A program made the translations under genes and the position numbers. DNA of 64,000 nucleotides from DATAAZ01 sp036259875. GTDB taxonomy: Bacteria; Actinomycetota; Thermoleophilia; Gaiellales; Gaiellaceae. Of this stretch, positions 39,066 to 49,851 are shown in pieces (within the stretch, counting starts at the first letter, position 1; each line of letters opens with the position of its first letter). The notes beneath the pieces are model-generated. The model was not told the origin of the DNA, made no database searches, and worked only from the letters and a program-made list of their open reading frames with translations. The DNA lies in assembly GCA_036259875.1 (NCBI GenBank), contig DATAAZ010000078.1, positions 1 through 64,000 of the forward strand, read 5' to 3'.

Positions 39066-40631
39066 GTGTTCGCGGAGCGACGGGCGACTCTCGACTTCGA
39101 CGCTTGTCTCCAGTACGTTCAGCGCGTGCCAGACGCCGCGTTCGCCGAGCTGCAGGCGAAGCTCCGCGGCTTCTGGCCGACTGTGACCCTTCGCTCGATC
39201 GGCGACATCGAACGAACGGTCGTCGTCGTCCACTCGATCAGCTTCGAGGTGCCCGAACAGCTGGTTCCCGTCTTTCCCGCCTACGAGGAGCGGTTCCTCT
39301 GCCTCGTCCTCAGCCTCCTCCGCGCGCCGCGGTCGCGAGTCGTCTACGTCACGTCTCAGCCCATTCACCCCCGTGTCCTCGACTACTACTTCGGACTCGT
39401 CCCGGACCTGGACACGCCTGACGCGCGGAGCCGGTTCGCAGCCGTCTCGCTCGTAGACGGACGCAACGAGCCGCTCGCGCGGAAGATCGTCGCGCGGCCG
39501 GGCGTGATCCGCCGGATCCGCGGGCTCGTCGGCGACCCGGAGCTCGCGCTCGTCCTCCCCTTCTGCATGACCGAGGACGAGGTCCGGCTCGCGGTCGCGC
39601 TCGGGCTCCCGATCTACGGGTCCGATCCCGCTCTCAACTGGCTCGGGACGAAGAAGGGGAGCCGCCGCGTCTTCGAGGAAGAGGGGGTTCCGCATCCCTT
39701 CGGTCTCGAGGTCGACGGGCGGCGCGACCTTCCCGCGGCGCTGCGAACGATCCGTACCGAGAGCGGCGGCGCGCGCGGGGCAGTGCTGAAGCTCGACCGA
39801 GGCGTGAGCGGGCTCGGGAACGCGCTCATCGACCTCGCGAAAGCGGAAGGCAACGTGGCCGCCGCAATAGAGCTCGAGGATTCCGAGTCGACCGTCGAGG
39901 ATTACCTGGCCGCCCTGGACGAGCAGGGCGGCATCGTCGAGACGCGAATCGAAGGAGTGGAGTTCCGGAGTCCGAGCGTGCAGCTCCGGATCAGCCCGGC
40001 GCGGCAGGTCGACATCATGTCGACCCACGACCAGGTCCTCGGCGGCCGGCACGGCCATACGTACTTCGGATGCCACTTCCCCGCCGACCAGGAGTATGCG
40101 GAGCGGATCGCTGCCGAAGCCCTCAAGGTCGGGCGGCGCCTCGCCCGCGAGGGCGTGATCGGCCGTGCCGCGGTCGACTTCGCCGCCGTCAAGGACGACC
40201 AGGGATGGCACCCGTACGCGCTCGAGATCAATCTCCGCTGTGGCGGGACGACTCACCCTCTCTTTGCGCTGACCGCGCTCACCGACGGCGTGTACGAGCC
40301 GCTCGCCGGCGAGTACCGGACGCGGCTCGGTGATCTCAAGTACTACGCGGCGACGGACCACCTCGACTCCGAGGCGTACCAGTCGCTCACCCCCGACGAT
40401 CTCCTCGACGTCGTGGCCGAGCGCGGCCTCGGCTGGGACCCCGAAAGCGAGTGCGGGGTCGTCCTCCACATGGTGAGTGCGCTCGCGGTCGCCGGCCGGA
40501 TCGGATTGACGGCGATTGGAGACGACCTCGAGCAGGCGCGTGGCCTCTACTACGACGTCAAGCGCGCGCTCGACGAGGCGGTCGACCGCGCGCCCGGCCC
40601 GGCGCCGGCGCTACGCCCGGCACCGGCGTAG
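39066..40631 (+). CDS. ATP-grasp protein related to peptide ligase PGM1
   Basis: A 521-residue cytosolic protein of the PGM1-related ATP-grasp type. ALNWLGTKKGSRRVFEEEGV (about 190-210) is the Lys-containing ATP-binding start, VLKLDRGVSGLGN (about 240-252) the glycine-rich loop, and HPYALEINLRCGGTTHP (about 380-396) the Mg-binding Glu/Asn stretch. PGM1 from Streptomyces couples amino acids or peptides; substrates here are unknown. GTG 39066 was chosen, with another GTG at 39126. It ends 6 bases before the convergent GH15 gene. Confidence 0.85.
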   Translation: MFAERRATLDFDACLQYVQRVPDAAFAELQAKLRGFWPTVTLRSIGDIERTVVVVHSISFEVPEQLVPVFPAYEERFLCLVLSLLRAPRSRVVYVTSQPIHPRVLDYYFGLVPDLDTPDARSRFAAVSLVDGRNEPLARKIVARPGVIRRIRGLVGDPELALVLPFCMTEDEVRLAVALGLPIYGSDPALNWLGTKKGSRRVFEEEGVPHPFGLEVDGRRDLPAALRTIRTESGGARGAVLKLDRGVSGLGNALIDLAKAEGNVAAAIELEDSESTVEDYLAALDEQGGIVETRIEGVEFRSPSVQLRISPARQVDIMSTHDQVLGGRHGHTYFGCHFPADQEYAERIAAEALKVGRRLAREGVIGRAAVDFAAVKDDQGWHPYALEINLRCGGTTHPLFALTALTDGVYEPLAGEYRTRLGDLKYYAATDHLDSEAYQSLTPDDLLDVVAERGLGWDPESECGVVLHMVSALAVAGRIGLTAIGDDLEQARGLYYDVKRALDEAVDRAPGPAPALRPAPA

Positions 40632-40636
40632 CCGCG

Positions 40637-42493
40637 TCAGCCGAGGCTGCGGTCGAGGTTGACCGCGGCGCTGATGAGCGAGAGGTGGGTGAAGGCCTGC
40701 GGGAAATTCCCGAGCGCCTCGCCGCTTGGGCCGATTTCCTCCGAGTAGAGACCCAGGTGGTTCGCGTACGTGAGCATCTTCTCGAAGGCGAGGCGCGCCT
40801 CGTCGAGCCGGCCCGCCCGCGCCAGCGCCTCGACGTACCAGAACGAGCACATCGAGAACGTCCCCTCATCCCCGCGGAGCCCGTCCGGCGACGCCGCGAC
40901 GTTGTAGCGGTAGACGAGGCTGTCCGAGACGAGCTCCTTCGAGATCGCGGCGAGCGTCGAGAGCCAGCGGGGATCCGTCGGCGCGACGAACTTGACGAGC
41001 GGCATGAGCAGGTTCGATGCGTCGAGGACATCGGAGCCGTAGTACTGGACGAAGGCGCCCCGCCCCTCGTTCCACCCCCGGGCCCAGATCTGGTCGTAGA
41101 TCTCGTCGCGCGTCGCCATCCAGCCGACGAGGTCGGCGGGAAGGCCGCGCTGGCGCGCGACTCGAATGGCGCGCTCGACCGCGACCCACGACATGAGGCG
41201 CGAGTAGGTGAAGTGCTGCCGCCCCCCGCGCGTCTCCCAGATCCCCTCGTCGGCCTGGTCCCAGTTCTCGGAGACCCACTCGACGATCCGGCGGACGTCG
41301 TCCCAGGCGTCGTGCGAGATCGGCTCGCCGTACTTGTTGTAGAGGTAGATCGAGTCGACGAGCTCGCCGTAGATATCGAGCTGGAGCTGGTCGGCGGCAC
41401 CATTCCCGATTCGCACCGGCGCCGAGCCTCGGTAGCCCTCGAGGTGGTCGAGAATCTCCTCGGGGAGATCGGAGCGCCCGTCGATCCCGTACATGACCTG
41501 GAGCGGGCCGGACTCGCCCGTCATGCGGTCGCGGAGGCGTCCCCCGAGCCAGCCCATGAACTCGTGCGCCTCCTCGGTGAACCCAAGCCGGAGGAGCGCG
41601 TAGAGGGAGAAGGCGGCATCTCGGATCCACGTGAACCGGTAGTCCCAGTTCCGCTCGCCGCCTAGCTGCTCGGGAAGGCTCGTCGTCGGGGCCGCGACGA
41701 TCGCGCCCGTGGGCTTGAACGTGAGCAGCTTCAGCGTGAGCGCCGAGCGGTGCACGGTCTCGCGCCAGCGCCCGGAGTAGCGGCACTGCTTGAGCCAGCG
41801 GCGCCAGTACGCGATCGTGCGCTCGAAGGCATCCCGCGTCTCCTCGTCCGAGTACGGGCGCGGAACGTAGTCGGGATCGACGCGCTCGAGCACGAACGTG
41901 ACGCCTTCGCCGGCGCGCAGGGTGAACTCGCTCTCGACGTCCCGTCCGTCGCATGCGATGGGAGTCGTCATCTGGAGGGCGAGGCAGAGGCGGGGCGAAC
42001 GGAAGACGACGCCGTGCTCGTGGAGTTCGACGGCGTGCTCGGCGCGCGCGTAGTCGAAGCGGGGCCGCATCTCGAGCCGGAAGCGGACCTGGCCGCGAAC
42101 GCAGAAGACGCGGCGAATCAGGCGATGGCGATGACGTTCCTCGCGGTCGGCGGCGATCGGCATGAACCCCTGGAGCTCGCCGACCCCCTCCTCGGCGAGG
42201 AAGCGCGTGATCAGGACGTTCGTCTCCGGGAGGTAGAGCTGCTTGACCGTCGAGCCTTCGCGTGCCGGCGCGATGCGGTAGTAGCCACCGCGCTCCCTGT
42301 CCAAGATCGCGGCGAAGACGCTCGGCGAGTCGAACGTCGGGCAGCAGTACCAATCGATCGTGCCGTCCGTCGCAACGAGCGCCACGGTGTGGAGATCGCC
42401 GACGATGCCGTGCTCGGCGATCGGCAGGTATTCGGGCGCGCGGACGGAGACGCGCGCCTCGGCCAGCTCCTCGATCGTCACAGTGCGTGTCAT
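40637..42493 (-). CDS. Glycoside hydrolase family 15 protein (glucoamylase/trehalase type)
   Basis: A 618-residue protein. The N-terminal beta domain starts with YLPIAEHGIVGDLHTVALVA and TIDWYCCPTFDSPSVFAAIL; the (alpha/alpha)6 domain has LPEQLGGERNWDYRFTWIRD (about 285-304), ADEGIWETRG (general acid Glu) and EEIGPSGEALGNFPQAFTHL near the end. This matches the actinobacterial GH15 group that includes trehalases. There is no signal peptide, so it is intracellular. ATG 42493 was chosen over upstream starts. Confidence 0.92.
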   Translation of the reverse strand: MTRTVTIEELAEARVSVRAPEYLPIAEHGIVGDLHTVALVATDGTIDWYCCPTFDSPSVFAAILDRERGGYYRIAPAREGSTVKQLYLPETNVLITRFLAEEGVGELQGFMPIAADREERHRHRLIRRVFCVRGQVRFRLEMRPRFDYARAEHAVELHEHGVVFRSPRLCLALQMTTPIACDGRDVESEFTLRAGEGVTFVLERVDPDYVPRPYSDEETRDAFERTIAYWRRWLKQCRYSGRWRETVHRSALTLKLLTFKPTGAIVAAPTTSLPEQLGGERNWDYRFTWIRDAAFSLYALLRLGFTEEAHEFMGWLGGRLRDRMTGESGPLQVMYGIDGRSDLPEEILDHLEGYRGSAPVRIGNGAADQLQLDIYGELVDSIYLYNKYGEPISHDAWDDVRRIVEWVSENWDQADEGIWETRGGRQHFTYSRLMSWVAVERAIRVARQRGLPADLVGWMATRDEIYDQIWARGWNEGRGAFVQYYGSDVLDASNLLMPLVKFVAPTDPRWLSTLAAISKELVSDSLVYRYNVAASPDGLRGDEGTFSMCSFWYVEALARAGRLDEARLAFEKMLTYANHLGLYSEEIGPSGEALGNFPQAFTHLSLISAAVNLDRSLG

Positions 42494-42588
42494 AGCGCAC
42501 CGGCGAGGATGCGGCGACTCGATTGGGCGCCCGGCCGTCGGTCCGCCGATCGCCTCGCGTCGGGGCGCCACGCTATCCTCGCGCCGCG

Positions 42589-42765
42589 GTGCGAGGCGTG
42601 AGGACGCTTGTACTCGCGGCCTACTTCGTCGTCGGCGTCATCGTCGCCGCGAACGAGGACTACCTTCGGAACCTCGACAACCTGCGCCGGATCGCCTCCG
42701 CCCTCCTGGCGATCGTGCTTTGGCCGCTCGTGCTCCTCGGCGTCGACCTGCGTATCCGCGAGTAG
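42589..42765 (+). CDS. Small two-helix membrane protein
   Basis: A 58-residue protein with two hydrophobic helices (LVLAAYFVVGVIVAA and IASALLAIVLWPLVLLGVDL) around a short polar loop ANEDYLRNLDNLRR. GTG 42589 and GTG 42598 are both possible starts. No family is named, but the compact pattern is like small integral membrane proteins of unknown role. It is divergent from the GH15 gene. Confidence 0.65.
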   Translation: MRGVRTLVLAAYFVVGVIVAANEDYLRNLDNLRRIASALLAIVLWPLVLLGVDLRIRE

Positions 42766-42790
42766 GCTCGCGTAACCCGCCCGTTCCTGT

Positions 42791-43162
42791 CTAGTCGCGA
42801 ACGGCTCTGGATCGCGCCTCGTCGGGGTGATGGCGCCCGTGGTACGAGATCAGCGTGCAAAGGAGCCCGGTCAGCGCGACGCCCGGGCCGACCTCGAGGA
42901 GCAGCCGCTCGGCGTCGGTGCGCTCGACGCCCCCGACGAGGCCGCCGACGGCGATCCACACCGCCGCCGCGATCGCGGGAAGTAGGAGGACGATCACCGT
43001 CCAGTCGTGCCAGGGCCGCCCCCGCGCGATCCAGAGGCGGTAGTCGCCAATCGCCGTCGCGAGCACGACCGCGGCCGGAAGGGCGCCCGTCACCACCTTG
43101 CCGGCGAAGACGATCACCCAGAGAGCGACGAGCACGGCCGCGATCGTGAGGTAGCGCGGCAC
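42791..43162 (-). CDS. Polytopic membrane protein of unknown function
   Basis: A 123-residue protein with four hydrophobic segments (YLTIAAVLVALWVIVFAGKV, LPAAVVLATAIGDYRLWI, TVIVLLLPAIAAAVWIAVGG, GVALTGLLCTLISYHGRHH). A His-rich end (YHGRHHPDE) may bind metal. GTG is the start. No family is recognised. It is convergent with the small two-helix protein. Confidence 0.65.
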   Translation of the reverse strand: MPRYLTIAAVLVALWVIVFAGKVVTGALPAAVVLATAIGDYRLWIARGRPWHDWTVIVLLLPAIAAAVWIAVGGLVGGVERTDAERLLLEVGPGVALTGLLCTLISYHGRHHPDEARSRAVRD

Positions 43163-43327
43163 GTTGAACCCGTTTCAGAACGAAGCACTGAGCCGCCGGG
43201 CCGCGGTGCACGCCGCGATGCGGCGTCCTCGGCCGCGCCCGTAACCTCCGGCTACGAACGCGACGCTGCATCCTTGCCTCGCACCGCCCACCGCACCCCG
43301 CCGACGAGTCGTCATTCGGAAACGGTT

Positions 43328-43614
43328 CTAACGCGTGCGCGAGAAGCGGTGTACCGCCTCCAGGAGCTCCTTCGACTTCGCCTGAGCAGCCTTCGGGTCG
43401 CCGGCGGCGAGGGCGTCCGCGACACAGTGGTCGACGTGGTCGTCGAGGATCCGGAACGCGAGGCTCTCGAGCGCCGTCGTGACCGCCCCGATCTGCGTCA
43501 GGACGTCGACGCAGTAGCGGTCCTCCTCGATCATCCGCTCGATCCCGCGCACCTGGCCCTCGATCCGGTGCAGCCGCTTCACGAGCGCCTCCTTCTCGGC
43601 CGTGTAGCCGGGCT

Positions 43615-43618
<4 letters not shown>
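43328..43618 (-). CDS. csoR: CsoR-type copper-sensing repressor
   Basis: A 96-residue all-helical DUF156 regulator. The Cu(I) ligand triad is present as Cys36 (RYCVDVLTQI), His61 and Cys65 (DDHVDHC). LVKRLHRIEGQVRGIERMI is the conserved N-terminal helix. Cu(I) binding should release it from DNA. Its GTG start overlaps the copA stop by 4 bases (GTGA), so it is the last gene of the operon it probably controls; a matching operator lies upstream of copA. Confidence 0.94.
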
Positions 43619-45669
<2,051 letters not shown>

Positions 45670-45680
45670 CCCTGGAAGTC

Positions 45681-45698
45681 TATACCCCTGGGAGGTAT
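45681..45698. promoter_or_regulatory. CsoR-type operator upstream of copA
   Basis: TATACCCCTGGGAGGTAT is an imperfect palindrome matching the pattern of known CsoR operators (ATACCCCnnnGGGGTAT type). It starts 12 bases upstream of the copA ATG on the minus strand. It lies between copA and the divergent DUF47 gene. Confidence 0.75.
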
Positions 45699-45744
45699 CG
45701 CGCGCCCGTTCCGGGCGCCGAGCTCGGGTGTACGATGCCGCGCC

Positions 45745-46365
45745 GTGCGCCTCGCGCTCGTTCCGCGGACGTCCGAGTTCTACGACCTCTTCGCCCGGGC
45801 GGGCGCGAACGCGCTCCAGGCTGCTCGCAAGGCCGAGACACGCTTCCGCGAGTACCCGAACTCGTCGATCACGCAGGCGGACGTGAAGGAGACGGAGCGC
45901 GAGGGCGATCGGATCACGCACGACATCATCCAGCTCCTCAACACCCAGTACGTCACGCCGTTCGACCGCGAGGACATCTACGAGCTCGCGACCGCGATCG
46001 ACGACATCGTCGACCTGATCGACGAGGCGTCCGACCACCTCGACCTGTACGGAATCGAGTCCCCCACGAAGCACGCGCTCGACCAGTGCCGGATCCTCGT
46101 CTCCGCGGTCGACTACCTCGACAAGGCGCTCAACGAGCTCAAAGGCCTGCGCGGCATTCAGACCCACCTCGTTCAGGTCAAGCGGATGGAGGACGAGGGC
46201 GACCGCGTCGTCCACGAGGCGATCGGCAGCCTCTTTCAGGACCCCCGGATCGACCCGCTCATCGTGATCCGCTGGAAGGACATCTACGACGGGCTCGAGA
46301 ACGCGATCGACGCCTGCGAGACCTCCGCGAACGTACTCGGGAACATCGCCGTGAAGAACGCCTGA
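45745..46365 (+). CDS. DUF47/PhoU-like partner of Pit phosphate transporter
   Basis: A 206-residue all-helical PhoU-like protein. The motif ETEREGDRITHDI (about 52-64) and its second-half counterpart MEDEGDRVVHEAI are the two ExxxD metal-binding repeats of the DUF47 family. These proteins are encoded next to Pit-type transporters and modulate them. It starts at GTG 45745 and ends 12 bases before pit. Confidence 0.9.
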   Translation: MRLALVPRTSEFYDLFARAGANALQAARKAETRFREYPNSSITQADVKETEREGDRITHDIIQLLNTQYVTPFDREDIYELATAIDDIVDLIDEASDHLDLYGIESPTKHALDQCRILVSAVDYLDKALNELKGLRGIQTHLVQVKRMEDEGDRVVHEAIGSLFQDPRIDPLIVIRWKDIYDGLENAIDACETSANVLGNIAVKNA

Positions 46366-46377
46366 CCCGCGCACGCC

Positions 46378-47484
46378 GTGGAGCTGACGCTCGTCGCCGT
46401 CGTTGCGGTCGCGCTCTTCTTCGACTTCACGAACGGCTTCCACGACACGGCGAACGCGATCGCGACGAGCGTCTCGACGCGAGCGGTCTCGCCGCGCGTC
46501 GCAGTGGTCGGAGCCGCGATCCTCAACTTCGCGGGCGCGTTCGTGTCGATCGAGGTCGCCGCGACGGTCGCGAGGGGGATCGTCGAGGCCGATTTCGTAA
46601 CGCTCGACATCGTTCTCGCGGGCCTCGTCGGCGCGATCGTCTGGGATCTGATCACGTGGTATCTCGGGCTTCCGACGAGCTCGAGCCATGCGCTGATCGG
46701 AGGCGTCTCGGGCGCCGCGCTCGCCGCCGTCGGGGGCGAGGTGATGAAGTGGGACGGCCTCATCGAGAAGGTGCTCATCCCCTCGCTCGTCGCGCCCGTG
46801 GCCGGCGTCGTCGGCGCGGCGACGCTCATGCTCGTGATCCTCTGGGTGATTCGCCGCCGCTCCCCCGGGACGGTCAACCGCGTCTTTCGCCGGCTCCAGA
46901 TCGTGTCGGCCGGCTTCGTCGCGTTCACGCACGGGACGAACGACGCGCAGAAGACGATGGGGATCATCACGCTCGCGCTGATCGCATCGGGGGAGCTCGG
47001 CGCCGACGCCGACCCGCCGCTTTGGGTGATCGTGAGCGCCGCCGCCGCCATGGGGCTCGGCACGTACGCCGGCGGCTGGCGGATCATCCGGACGCTGGGC
47101 CAGCGGGTGGCGAAGCTCGAACCGCCGCAAGGCTTCGCCGCGGAGACGACGACCGCGTCGATCCTCTGGGTGACGGGGACGGTCGGCTTTCCCGTCTCGA
47201 CGACCCACACGATCAGCGGAGCGGTGCTCGGGGCGGGCGCGAGCCGGCGGCTCTCCGCCGTCCGCTGGGGCGTCGCCGGCGACATCCTGCTCGCCTGGAT
47301 CCTGACGATCCCGGGCGCCGGGTTGATCGGAGCGGGAATGGAGGTCCTGACCCGCGTGCCTGGAGGCGTCGCGATCGTCTTCGTCCTGACCGTCGCGATC
47401 GCGGCCGGGGCGTTCGTCGCGCGAAGCTGGCAGACCCGCCGTGTCAGGGTGCTCGCGCCGACCCCGGTTGCTCCGCCGCCGTAA
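46378..47484 (+). CDS. pit: Low-affinity inorganic phosphate transporter Pit
   Basis: A 368-residue PiT-family H+-coupled phosphate symporter. The two signature repeats are present: FDFTNGFHDTANAIATSVST (about 14-33) and FVAFTHGTNDAQKTMGI (about 181-197). LPTSSSHALIGG and FPVSTTHTISGAV are the paired re-entrant segments. It imports metal-phosphate at the membrane. It follows the DUF47 gene directly, and its 3' end overlaps the convergent DUF1232 gene by 41 bases. Confidence 0.95.
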   Translation: MELTLVAVVAVALFFDFTNGFHDTANAIATSVSTRAVSPRVAVVGAAILNFAGAFVSIEVAATVARGIVEADFVTLDIVLAGLVGAIVWDLITWYLGLPTSSSHALIGGVSGAALAAVGGEVMKWDGLIEKVLIPSLVAPVAGVVGAATLMLVILWVIRRRSPGTVNRVFRRLQIVSAGFVAFTHGTNDAQKTMGIITLALIASGELGADADPPLWVIVSAAAAMGLGTYAGGWRIIRTLGQRVAKLEPPQGFAAETTTASILWVTGTVGFPVSTTHTISGAVLGAGASRRLSAVRWGVAGDILLAWILTIPGAGLIGAGMEVLTRVPGGVAIVFVLTVAIAAGAFVARSWQTRRVRVLAPTPVAPPP

Positions 47485-47785
47485 AGCGCAGGACGAGCTC
47501 GAGCGAGCCGCACGGCCCCGGCCAGTTGTCGCGCACGACGTCGCGGCCACTCCGGCGGACGACCGTCCGCAGGACGAGCGCCACGGCGACGGCGTCGTCG
47601 AGGTACCCCGCGACGGGGACGAAGTCGGGAACGAGATCGATCGGCGAGGCGAGGTAGGCGGCGAGCGCGGCGAGGAGGAGGCGGTGACGCCGCCGGACGC
47701 GCGGGTCGCGCGCGAGCCGTGCGAAGAGAACGGCACAGTCGGGAACGAAGCCAGCGATCGCCCGCGCGCGCTCGCGTCGGGTCAC
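47444..47785 (-). CDS. DUF1232 (YkvA-type) membrane-associated protein
   Basis: A 113-residue protein with the YkvA core: RRRHRLLLAALAAYLASPID, then LVPDFVPVAGYLDDAVAVAL (about 50-75). The SPxDLxPDxxPxxGxxDD pattern is complete. Function is unknown. GTG 47785 overlaps the end of arsC by 4 bases (GTGA), so it belongs with the arsC-phoU-pst run. It is convergent with pit. Confidence 0.85.
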   Translation of the reverse strand: MTRRERARAIAGFVPDCAVLFARLARDPRVRRRHRLLLAALAAYLASPIDLVPDFVPVAGYLDDAVAVALVLRTVVRRSGRDVVRDNWPGPCGSLELVLRFTAAEQPGSARAP

Positions 47786-48186
47786 ACGGGCGCGAGTCGC
47801 GCGAGCAGGTCGCGGACGCGCTCGTCGATCTCGTCGCGGATCCGGCGCACCGTCGCGAGGTCCTTCCCGGCCGGGTCCTCGATCTCCCAGTCCTCGTAGA
47901 GCTTCCCCGGGTACACCGGGCAGGCATCGCCGCACCCCATCGTCACCACCGCGTCCGCCCCTCGCACGGCGTTGTCGCCGAGGCCTCTTGGCGTGGCGGC
48001 ACCGAGGTCGATCCCGATCTCGTGCAGCGCCTCCCGAACGACGGGGTTGACTTGATCGGCCGGCTCGCTCCCGGCCGACCGCACGCGGATACGACCCTCG
48101 GCATGGCGTTCCAACAGCGCTGCCGCCATCTGACTGCGCCCCGCGTTGTGGACGCACACGAAGAGGACCTCCGGCACCCCGATCAC
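47782..48186 (-). CDS. arsC: Arsenate reductase, thioredoxin-coupled (low-molecular-weight phosphatase fold)
   Basis: A cytosolic protein of about 134 residues. The phosphatase loop CVHNAGRSQM (CX5R) holds the nucleophilic Cys, and MGCGDACPVYPGK carries the resolving Cys pair; EDWEIEDPAGKD is the conserved Asp-Pro loop. It reduces arsenate to arsenite. Several starts are possible (GTG 48186, GTG 48177, ATG 48228); homology begins at PEVLFVCVHN. It lies between phoU and the DUF1232 gene, close to phosphate importers that let arsenate in. No arsenite exporter is in the window. Confidence 0.88.
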   Translation of the reverse strand: MIGVPEVLFVCVHNAGRSQMAAALLERHAEGRIRVRSAGSEPADQVNPVVREALHEIGIDLGAATPRGLGDNAVRGADAVVTMGCGDACPVYPGKLYEDWEIEDPAGKDLATVRRIRDEIDERVRDLLARLAPV

Positions 48187-48280
48187 AGCAAGGAAGGTGC
48201 CATACCGGGCCGCCGCCGCGCCCGACATGTGCGGGCGCGGCCCACAACCACCGTCAGAGATCGACCTCCGGCCGAAGCCG

Positions 48281-48973
48281 TCATGCCCCCGAACGGGGCG
48301 GATTTCGGTCGGTATGTGATGCGTCGGTGAACTCACGGAACTCGCCGGTCACGAGGTAGGCGGTCTGCTCTCCGACGTCGACCGCATGGTCGCCGATCCG
48401 CTCCAGGCAGCGCGAGACGATGATCATGCGAAGACCCCATTCGCGTCGCTCCGGATCGCCGCCGAGCGAGAGGACGTGCTGAACGACCCGGCGGTTCGAC
48501 CGGTCGATCAGCTCGTCGAGCTCGACGAGCGTCTCGGCCCGTTCGACGTTTCGCTCCGCGAACGAGGAGAGCGCGACCCGGATCATCTCCTCCGCGCGCC
48601 CGCCCATCTCGTCGAAGCCCTGGACGAGGTTCGGCTCGGGCTCGCTATCGGCGACGAGCTTCGTCAGCTTCGCGATCGTCACGCAGTAGTCGGCCATCCG
48701 CTCGAGATGGAGGTTGATGTGCAGGACTGCGAGAACGAGGCGGAGATCGATCGCAACCGGCGTCTGGCGCGCGAGGAGCGACTGGATCCCCTCCTCGATC
48801 GCGAGGTAGCGCTCGTCGATCTCGTCGTCGAAGGCGATCACCTCGTCGGCGAGCTCGGCGTCCTGGCTCGTTAGCGCGCCGAGCGATCCCCGGAGCGCGC
48901 GGAGGACGAGCTCGCCTTCCTCCTGGAGCCCCGCTTCGAGCTGGTCGAGCTCTTCCTGGAGGGTGACGCGCAT
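48281..48973 (-). CDS. phoU: Phosphate signalling protein PhoU
   Basis: A 230-residue all-helical protein with two PhoU repeats. The metal-binding motifs appear as DDEIDERYLAIEEG and RCLERIGDHAVDVGEQTAY. It transmits the state of the Pst transporter to the sensor kinase. ATG 48973 lies 2 bases after the pstB stop. The C-terminal tail is a short polar extension. Confidence 0.94.
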   Translation of the reverse strand: MRVTLQEELDQLEAGLQEEGELVLRALRGSLGALTSQDAELADEVIAFDDEIDERYLAIEEGIQSLLARQTPVAIDLRLVLAVLHINLHLERMADYCVTIAKLTKLVADSEPEPNLVQGFDEMGGRAEEMIRVALSSFAERNVERAETLVELDELIDRSNRRVVQHVLSLGGDPERREWGLRMIIVSRCLERIGDHAVDVGEQTAYLVTGEFREFTDASHTDRNPPRSGA

Positions 48974-48975
48974 CT

Positions 48976-49851
48976 CTATCCGAACCTCCCGGTCACGTAG
49001 TCCTCGGTTCGCTTGTCGGACGGGTTCGTGAAGATCGTCGGCGTCGCGTCGTACTCGACGAGGATTCCGGTCCGGCGACCATCGTCGGAGACCCGCACGC
49101 TGAAGAAGGCCGTCATGTCCGCGACCCGGGCCGCTTGCTGCATGTTGTGGGTCACGATCACGATCGTGTAGTCGCGCTTCAGCTCGTGCATGAGGTCTTC
49201 GATCCGCGTCGTCGAGATCGGATCGAGCGCCGAGGCAGGCTCGTCCATGAGGATGACGTCGGGCTCGACGGCGAGGCAGCGGGCGATGCAGAGGCGCTGC
49301 TGCTGGCCGCCCGAGAGGCTGAGCGCGCTCTCCTTGAGGCGGTCCCTCACCTCGTCCCAGAGCGCGGCCTGGTGGAGCGCACGCTCGACGCGCTCCTCGA
49401 GTCCCTTCGTCCATCCGAGCACGCGCGGCCCGAACGCGACGTTGTCGTAGATCGACTTCGGAAACGGGTTCGGCTTCTGGAAGACCATCCCGATCCGCTT
49501 TCGCACCTCGACCGGGTCGACCTCCGGGTCGTACAGGTCCTGGCCGTGGTAGAGGACGGTGCCGTCGACGGTCGCGCCCGGGATGAGGTCGTTCATCCGG
49601 TTGAAGCAGCGGATGAACGTGCTCTTGCCGCACCCGGACGGCCCGATGAAGGCGGTGACGAAATTCCTGTAGACGTCGAGCGAGACGTCCGAGAGCGCCG
49701 GGAAACCGCCGTAGCGGACGGTGAGGTCAGAAACCCGGAACAGGGCCTCGCGGTGCTCGGGCGGCGGCAGCGCGCGGTCTCGCTCCGCGACGGCGGGCCT
49801 GTCCACCCCGCGGTTTCTGACGAACTCGGTCTCGGTCTCGGGCATCACCAT
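48976..49851 (-). CDS. pstB: Phosphate ABC transporter ATP-binding subunit PstB
   Basis: A 291-residue ABC ATPase. Walker A is GPSGCGKST (about 70-78), the Q-loop MVFQKPNPFPKSIYDNVAFG is PstB-specific, the signature LSGGQQQR and Walker B VILMDEPASALDP follow, and THNMQQAARVAD holds the switch His. An N-terminal extension of about 35 residues is unusual. It overlaps the pstA stop by 7 bases. Confidence 0.96.
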   Translation of the reverse strand: MVMPETETEFVRNRGVDRPAVAERDRALPPPEHREALFRVSDLTVRYGGFPALSDVSLDVYRNFVTAFIGPSGCGKSTFIRCFNRMNDLIPGATVDGTVLYHGQDLYDPEVDPVEVRKRIGMVFQKPNPFPKSIYDNVAFGPRVLGWTKGLEERVERALHQAALWDEVRDRLKESALSLSGGQQQRLCIARCLAVEPDVILMDEPASALDPISTTRIEDLMHELKRDYTIVIVTHNMQQAARVADMTAFFSVRVSDDGRRTGILVEYDATPTIFTNPSDKRTEDYVTGRFG

